Shown: positions 60,012 through 64,000 of the stretch, piece after piece
Layout: the number at the start of each line of letters is the position of its first letter
How positions within the stretch are numbered: the first letter of the stretch is position 1
Assembly (NCBI GenBank): GCA_000949895.1
Contig: JWIT01000020.1
Coordinates: 17,413-81,412, forward strand
DNA: 64,000 bases
DNA from: Agrobacterium arsenijevicii
Lineage (GTDB): Bacteria; Pseudomonadota; Alphaproteobacteria; Rhizobiales; Rhizobiaceae
Reading direction: 5' to 3'
The notes under the pieces: generated by a model
Seen by the model: the letters and a program-made list of their open reading frames with translations, nothing else
Told to the model about the DNA's origin: nothing
Database searches by the model: none
Translations under genes and position numbers: made by a program

Positions 60012-61520
60012 TCAGAGCACTTCCGCAAGGAAACGCTGAAGACGCGGACTCTGCGGATTGTCGAATATCGCCTCCGGCGTGCCGGCTTCCACCACGCGAC
60101 CCTCGTCCATAAAGACGACCTGATCGGCCACCCGGCGGGCAAAACCCATTTCATGCGTGACGACGACCATGGTCATGCCGCGCGTGCCGAGATCCGCCAT
60201 CAGGTTGAGCACGCCCTTGACCAGTTCGGGATCAAGCGCACTCGTCACCTCATCGAAGAGGATGACTTCCGGTTCCATGGCAAGCGCACGGGCAATGGCG
60301 ACGCGCTGCTGCTGCCCGCCGGAAAGACCGCCCGGGCGGTGATGCTGGCGGCTCGCAAGACCAACATCGGCAAGCCTTGCCTTGGCAATGCGCTCGGCTT
60401 CGGCTGTCGGCAGGCCCTTGATCTTCGTCAGCGACAGCATGACGTTTTCCAGCGCCGTGTGATCCGGAAAGAGGTTGAAATGCTGGAATACCATGCCGAC
60501 CCGGCGGCGCAGCGTTTCCGGCTTCATGGCAAGAATGCTTTCACCATCGATGAGAATATCGCCACTCTTCGGCTCGACCAGACGGTTGAGCCCACGCAAC
60601 AGGGTCGATTTGCCGGAACCGGACGGGCCGATGATGCAGGTGACGCTGCCCGGCTTCACCGAGAGGTCGACACCCTTCAGCACGTCTAGATCGCCATAGG
60701 CCATGCCGAGACGGCGCACATCGAGGCTACCGCCCTTGAAAGAGACACCGGTGGCGCGGGCTGCACTGTCGAGTTCACTAACCTCCTCCAGCCCACTGGT
60801 GATGACGGAGGGGCGCTGCTTGCCAATCCGCAGGCGATTGTCGATCGCATTGACGACATGGGTGAGCGGCACGGTGACGATGAGATAAAATACGCCCGCC
60901 AGCAGTAGTGGTGAAAGATTGCCCGTCACCACCGCCTGATCCTGCCCTACGCGAAAGATCTCACGCTCGGAGGCCAGAAGCCCAAGGAAATAGACAAGGC
61001 TCGAATCCTTGACGTTGCCGATGAACTGGTTGACGAGGGCTGGCAGCACGCGGCGCACGCCCTGCGGCACGACGATAAGGCGCATGCCCTGACCGTAGCT
61101 CATCGACAGCGCCCGGCAGGCCTCCATCTGGCCGCGGTCGACGCTCTGGATACCAGAGCGGAAAATTTCGCCGATATAGGCGCCGGCAATCAGGCTGAGC
61201 GCCAGAATGCCGAGCGGATAAGGCGACGGGCCGAAGAGTTCGCGGCCGATGCGGGCAAAGCCCTGACCGATCAGGAGGATTGTAACGATGGCCGGCAGGC
61301 CGCGAAAAATATCGGTATAAAGGCGGGCGGGGATGCGCAGCCAGGGCGAGCGGGAAATGCCCATGATGGCGAGCATCATGCCGATGGCGACGCCAAGCAC
61401 CGTCGAGGTCGCAGCCAGGATCAGCGTATTCTTCAGACCAACCGTGATCATGGTCGGCAGCACTTCGGCCATGGCATTCCAGTCGAGGAAGCTGCGGCGC
61501 AGGTTTTCAAGCCAGTTCAT
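60012..61520 (-). CDS. socB: SocB, fused permease-ATPase of an amino-acid-type ABC importer
   Basis: A 502-residue protein in which a HisM-type permease (about residues 1-230; IFRGLPAIVTILLIGQGFAR, GGQMEACRALSMSYG-type EAA loop) is joined to a GlnQ-type ATPase (about 255-500). The ATPase has Walker A GPSGSGKST from residue 298, signature LSGGQQQRVAIARAL and Walker B ILFDEVTSALDPELV. The half-permease/half-ATPase architecture is exactly the one reported for SocB, which transports deoxyfructosyl glutamine and mannopine. The fusion is rare among bacterial importers. Confidence 0.88.
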   Translation of the reverse strand: MNWLENLRRSFLDWNAMAEVLPTMITVGLKNTLILAATSTVLGVAIGMMLAIMGISRSPWLRIPARLYTDIFRGLPAIVTILLIGQGFARIGRELFGPSPYPLGILALSLIAGAYIGEIFRSGIQSVDRGQMEACRALSMSYGQGMRLIVVPQGVRRVLPALVNQFIGNVKDSSLVYFLGLLASEREIFRVGQDQAVVTGNLSPLLLAGVFYLIVTVPLTHVVNAIDNRLRIGKQRPSVITSGLEEVSELDSAARATGVSFKGGSLDVRRLGMAYGDLDVLKGVDLSVKPGSVTCIIGPSGSGKSTLLRGLNRLVEPKSGDILIDGESILAMKPETLRRRVGMVFQHFNLFPDHTALENVMLSLTKIKGLPTAEAERIAKARLADVGLASRQHHRPGGLSGGQQQRVAIARALAMEPEVILFDEVTSALDPELVKGVLNLMADLGTRGMTMVVVTHEMGFARRVADQVVFMDEGRVVEAGTPEAIFDNPQSPRLQRFLAEVL

Positions 61521-61580
61521 CAGGATATCCCTTGAAAGAAAGGCCGGTCCGACCGGCAAGGGCCGGACCGGAAGGCGGCA

Positions 61581-62414
61581 TCACTGCTTGGGAAGATATG
61601 CCTGCGGCATCGGCGTGCCGGGGAACCATTTTTCGTGCAGCTTTTTCCAGGTGCCGTCCTGCATGGCCTCTTTCAGGCTCTTGTTAAGCGCCTCGCGCAA
61701 TGCATCGTTACCCTTGCGGATGACGAAACCGGCCGGTGCATCGAAGCTCGGAATATTGACCGCGACCTTCAGCGCCGGGTAACGGGCGGAATAGTCCTTC
61801 GCCGCCTCGAAATCGAGGAAATGGGCATCGACCGTGCCGTTGTTAAGTGCGGAAACGGCAGAGTTGTTGTCCGGGAACTTCACGAGATCGGTGCCGACAA
61901 AGTTCTTCTCGGCATAGATCTCCTGAAGCGTGCCCTGCACGACGCCGAGACGCTTGCCCTTAAGGCCGGCTGCATCGGTGATGCCGGCCTCCGGAGTAAG
62001 GACGCTCAGGAAACCTGCGAGATAACCATCGGAGAAATCAACAGTCTCCTTGCGCTTGGCCGTCGTGCCGATTGCGGCGGCTGCAACATCGAAACGGCCG
62101 TTGGCGACCGAGGGCATCAGGGCCGAGAATTCCTGGCCGGTGAAGACGACCTGTTCCTTCTTGAAGCCAAGGCGTCCGGCGACGTTCAGGAAAAGCTCGA
62201 TGTCGAAACCGGTAAAGTTACCGTCGGCGGTGGTGAAGGCATAGGGTTTGGCATCGCCCATCGTACCGACACTTATGGTGGTGGGATCGATGAGGCCAAG
62301 CGGATTGTCGGCAAGCGCCGGCGTCGCCGCGCCTGCGAGGACACCGAGCGTGACCGCGATGGCGGTAGCTCGGATTTTGGCAAAGGGGGAAGTGAAGGCT
62401 TCGGTAAATCGCAT
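61581..62414 (-). CDS. socA: SocA, periplasmic binding protein for Amadori opines
   Basis: A 277-residue SBP_bac_3 protein. Of two nearby ATGs, that at 62414 is preferred because GAGGAG lies nine bases upstream; the ATG nine bases earlier sits on the ribosome binding site. The signal peptide runs through IRATAIAVTLGVLAGAATPALA. The mature part has ISVGTMGDAKPYAF, FTGFDIELFLNVAGRLG and FDVAAAAIGTTAKRKETVDF. SocA is described as a periplasmic amino-acid-binding-protein homologue needed for uptake of deoxyfructosyl glutamine. It is first in the operon. Confidence 0.85.
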   Translation of the reverse strand: MRFTEAFTSPFAKIRATAIAVTLGVLAGAATPALADNPLGLIDPTTISVGTMGDAKPYAFTTADGNFTGFDIELFLNVAGRLGFKKEQVVFTGQEFSALMPSVANGRFDVAAAAIGTTAKRKETVDFSDGYLAGFLSVLTPEAGITDAAGLKGKRLGVVQGTLQEIYAEKNFVGTDLVKFPDNNSAVSALNNGTVDAHFLDFEAAKDYSARYPALKVAVNIPSFDAPAGFVIRKGNDALREALNKSLKEAMQDGTWKKLHEKWFPGTPMPQAYLPKQ

Positions 62415-62538
62415 TGGTTTCATCTCCTCTGGTGTCGTTGTCTGCGATGTATTCAAGGCGCACGGGTCCCATCCGGACGGTGGCATGACCTCACCCGCCC
62501 GGCCCATGCAGTTCGCATGTCGGAAGTCTTTTTTATAG

Positions 62539-62576
62539 TTGAGACCGGTCTCAATAAGAAAGAGACCGGTCTCTTT
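62539..62576. promoter_or_regulatory. Two perfect palindromes, probable SocR operators
   Basis: TTGAGACCGGTCTCAA (62539-62554) and AAAGAGACCGGTCTCTTT (62559-62576) are exact palindromes sharing GAGACCGGTCTC. Their centres are 21 bases apart, two turns of the helix, on one face of the DNA. They lie between the divergent socA and socR starts. LacI-family repressors bind such CG-centred palindromes, and SocR is reported to repress both itself and socABCD. Confidence 0.85.
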
Positions 62577-62640
62577 GGTTATTGGCAATTGTTATCTTCG
62601 CATTTGCCAGTCGTCAAGTTCTCTTGTAAGGCTACCGTTT

Positions 62641-63708
62641 ATGGACAAGAGCCTACCTAAAACTACCTCCGTCACCGTGGCTGACGTCGCACGCAGAGCC
62701 GGCGTCTCGAAGGCAACGGCTGCGCGCGTGCTGGGTGGCTACGGAACTGTCAGCGACCGGGTGCGCGAGGCCGTCACTGCTGCCGCCCGTTCCCTCGATT
62801 ATCGACCCAACGAGCTTGCCCGCAGCATGACGACGGGTCGCTCCGGCACGATCGGTGTGGTGGTGGGTGATATCGAGAACCCCTTCTTCAGCCTCGCAGT
62901 GCGCGGCATCACGGATATTGCCCGACAGGCGGGTTTTACCGTCATTCTCATCAATTCTGGCGAGGACGTGACAGCGGAGAAGGCAGCGATCCGCACCTTG
63001 CTTGCCAAGCGCGTCGATGGACTGATTGTTTCCCCTGCCAAGGAGAATGATGTCGATCACCTGAGGGAAGCCATCCGCTCCGGCTTGCCACTCGCATTGC
63101 TCGACCGTTGCGGCGACGCTCTCGACGTAGACACTGTCATCGCCGACGACCAGAACGCCGCGGAAAGCATCACCCGCCAACTCATCGCGCTCGGCCACCA
63201 CCGCATCGCCTATCTCACGGCCTGTGATACCTCAAACCACGTTTTCCGCACCCTCGCCGACATCGATACCGGCTCGGTGCGACGACGCATCGAAGGTTTT
63301 TTCCGCGCCGGTCAGGAGGCGGGTTTGCCGGCAATGAGCGATTGGGTGCGTGTCGGCGCGACAACACCTGATGCCACGCACCGCATTGTCAGAACCCTGC
63401 TCCAGGCGGACAACCGGCCAAGCGCCATCATCGCTTCGGACAGCGTCATCGGGCTCGAAGTGTTCAAAACGTGCCGGGCGATCGGGCTTGTTATCCCCGA
63501 CGACCTCTCCCTTGTCTCATTCCACGATGCGGACTGGACGAGCGTCACTTCTCCACCGGTGACGGTCATTCGCCAGCCGGTGTACCAGCTCGGCGAAGCG
63601 GCAGCGAAGCTGCTGATGGAACGGTTGAATGGCAACAGGACAGCCGCCCGCAATGTGGTGTTGCAAACAGAGATTGTTGCGCGCGCATCCATCGCAAGAG
63701 CACGATAG
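62641..63708 (+). CDS. socR: SocR, LacI-family repressor of the soc operon
   Basis: A 355-residue LacI/GalR regulator. The N-terminal helix-turn-helix reads TVADVARRAGVSKATAARVL with hinge DYRPNELARSMTTGRSGTIG. The periplasmic-binding-protein-like effector domain follows (GVVVGDIENPFFSLAVRGIT, IIASDSVIGLEVFKTCRAIG). ATG at 62641 is chosen because it begins just before the DNA-binding domain; the frame is open upstream through the operators. It is divergent from socABCD, as in pAtC58, where SocR negatively controls socR and socABCD. Confidence 0.85.
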   Translation: MDKSLPKTTSVTVADVARRAGVSKATAARVLGGYGTVSDRVREAVTAAARSLDYRPNELARSMTTGRSGTIGVVVGDIENPFFSLAVRGITDIARQAGFTVILINSGEDVTAEKAAIRTLLAKRVDGLIVSPAKENDVDHLREAIRSGLPLALLDRCGDALDVDTVIADDQNAAESITRQLIALGHHRIAYLTACDTSNHVFRTLADIDTGSVRRRIEGFFRAGQEAGLPAMSDWVRVGATTPDATHRIVRTLLQADNRPSAIIASDSVIGLEVFKTCRAIGLVIPDDLSLVSFHDADWTSVTSPPVTVIRQPVYQLGEAAAKLLMERLNGNRTAARNVVLQTEIVARASIARAR

Positions 63709-63935
63709 TCAAGCGGAACTGCGCAATGTCATTGCCCCGTCTTATTCAGCTGTGCCATGGCTCTGCGACAAATTCCCGGCTCCAGCAAGTAGCTGGCAGT
63801 GCCAGAATATTCCACGTTGTTGGAACCCGGAATGCGACAAACTGGTAGATGAACTGTCCAAGGCTGCAGAGCTTTCCACGCAAGTGAACGACATGCTGAC
63901 GGGACTAAACGCACGCGAAAACGCTCTTCGTATCC
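63709..63935. other. Intergenic region between socR and the right-edge gene
   Basis: The 227 bases between convergent stops hold short frames in several phases, none with a ribosome binding site or recognisable family. No terminator with a clear T-run was found. Confidence 0.4.
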
Positions 63936-64000
63936 TTATTCCTTGAGCCACGTGGCATAGTCGGACACGAGCAGCCGGTACGGATCAGCATCCTCCTCGA
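63936..64000 (-). CDS. C-terminal end of an unidentified gene (cut by window edge)
   Basis: The last 20 codons of a minus-strand gene are present, ending ADPYRLLVSDYATWLKE and a TAA stop at 63936-63938. The residue composition is protein-like. Too little is visible for a family call. In pAtC58 the soc region borders repABC-type replication genes, so a plasmid-maintenance or accessory gene is possible here, but this is not supported by the 20 residues. Confidence 0.45.
   Translation of the reverse strand, partial: EEDADPYRLLVSDYATWLKE

Noticed and set aside
63629..63946. Plus-strand frame of about 105 codons overlapping the socR end
   Set aside because: No ribosome binding site or family; starts inside socR in another frame.
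1..64000. tRNA/rRNA genes, CRISPR arrays, complete insertion sequences, rep/par genes
   Set aside because: Looked for and not found; no CCA-ended cloverleaf, regular spacer-repeat array, transposase or RepABC sequence is visible. A systematic scan with dedicated tools was not possible.

Overview
The window looks like accessory DNA of a plant-associated Rhizobiaceae, most likely an Agrobacterium, and probably from a large plasmid or a plasmid-like part of a secondary replicon. Reasons: a complete soc (santhopine / deoxyfructosyl-glutamine) operon at the right end with the gene order published for Agrobacterium plasmid pAtC58; a decayed piece of a TraA-type conjugative relaxase near 8.6 kb; a tyrosine recombinase at 51.4 kb; and many ABC uptake systems tied to their own regulators and oxidoreductases. 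No rRNA, tRNA or CRISPR array was seen. Genus and replicon are inferences.

Layout. 0-6.3 kb: a sugar-type ABC importer (two permeases, ATPase, binding protein; minus strand) divergent from a DeoR regulator, followed by a secreted GH28 polygalacturonase. 6.7-7.7 kb: small hypothetical proteins including a 36-residue membrane peptide and a DUF1488 protein. 7.7-8.8 kb: degraded DNA with the relaxase remnant. 8.8-14.1 kb: an oligopeptide ABC operon (binding protein, two permeases, fused double ATPase), then a triple-PAS LuxR regulator. 16.0-17.0 kb: a CsbD / BON-like / DUF992 cassette. 17.2-27.3 kb: a minus-strand peptide-type ABC system interleaved with two FAD oxidoreductases, an SDR, a cupin and a MarR regulator.

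27.4-35.3 kb: a LysR regulator divergent from an amino-acid ABC importer, an enolase-superfamily racemase/cycloisomerase, a DadA-like dehydrogenase and a ThDP enzyme. Together these suggest import, epimerisation, oxidation and decarboxylation of an unusual amino acid; this is the best candidate here for an undescribed pathway. 35.4-44.0 kb: a DUF2161 nuclease-like protein, an aldehyde dehydrogenase remnant, BenE with a divergent MocR regulator, a monooxygenase-like ABM protein, a glycoamylase-domain protein, a Tat-exported cyclase-family hydrolase, a VOC protein and an ArsR/SRPBCC pair.

44.2-49.4 kb: a ferric-siderophore cassette (TonB receptor, binding protein, reductase) with a divergent TetR regulator. 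49.8-57.6 kb: small regulator-plus-target pairs (Lrp/EamA exporter, LysR/esterase, MarR/flavin monooxygenase), a small recombinase, and an LtrA gene with a one-base frameshift. 57.8-63.7 kb: socD, socC, socB and socA on the minus strand and the divergent LacI-type socR, with two perfect 16-18 bp palindromes between socA and socR.

The common theme is scavenging of plant- and rhizosphere-derived compounds (pectin, peptides, amino acids, Amadori compounds, aromatics, ferric siderophores), mostly in self-contained uptake-catabolism-regulator modules. Several remnants and repeats show that the region has been rearranged.
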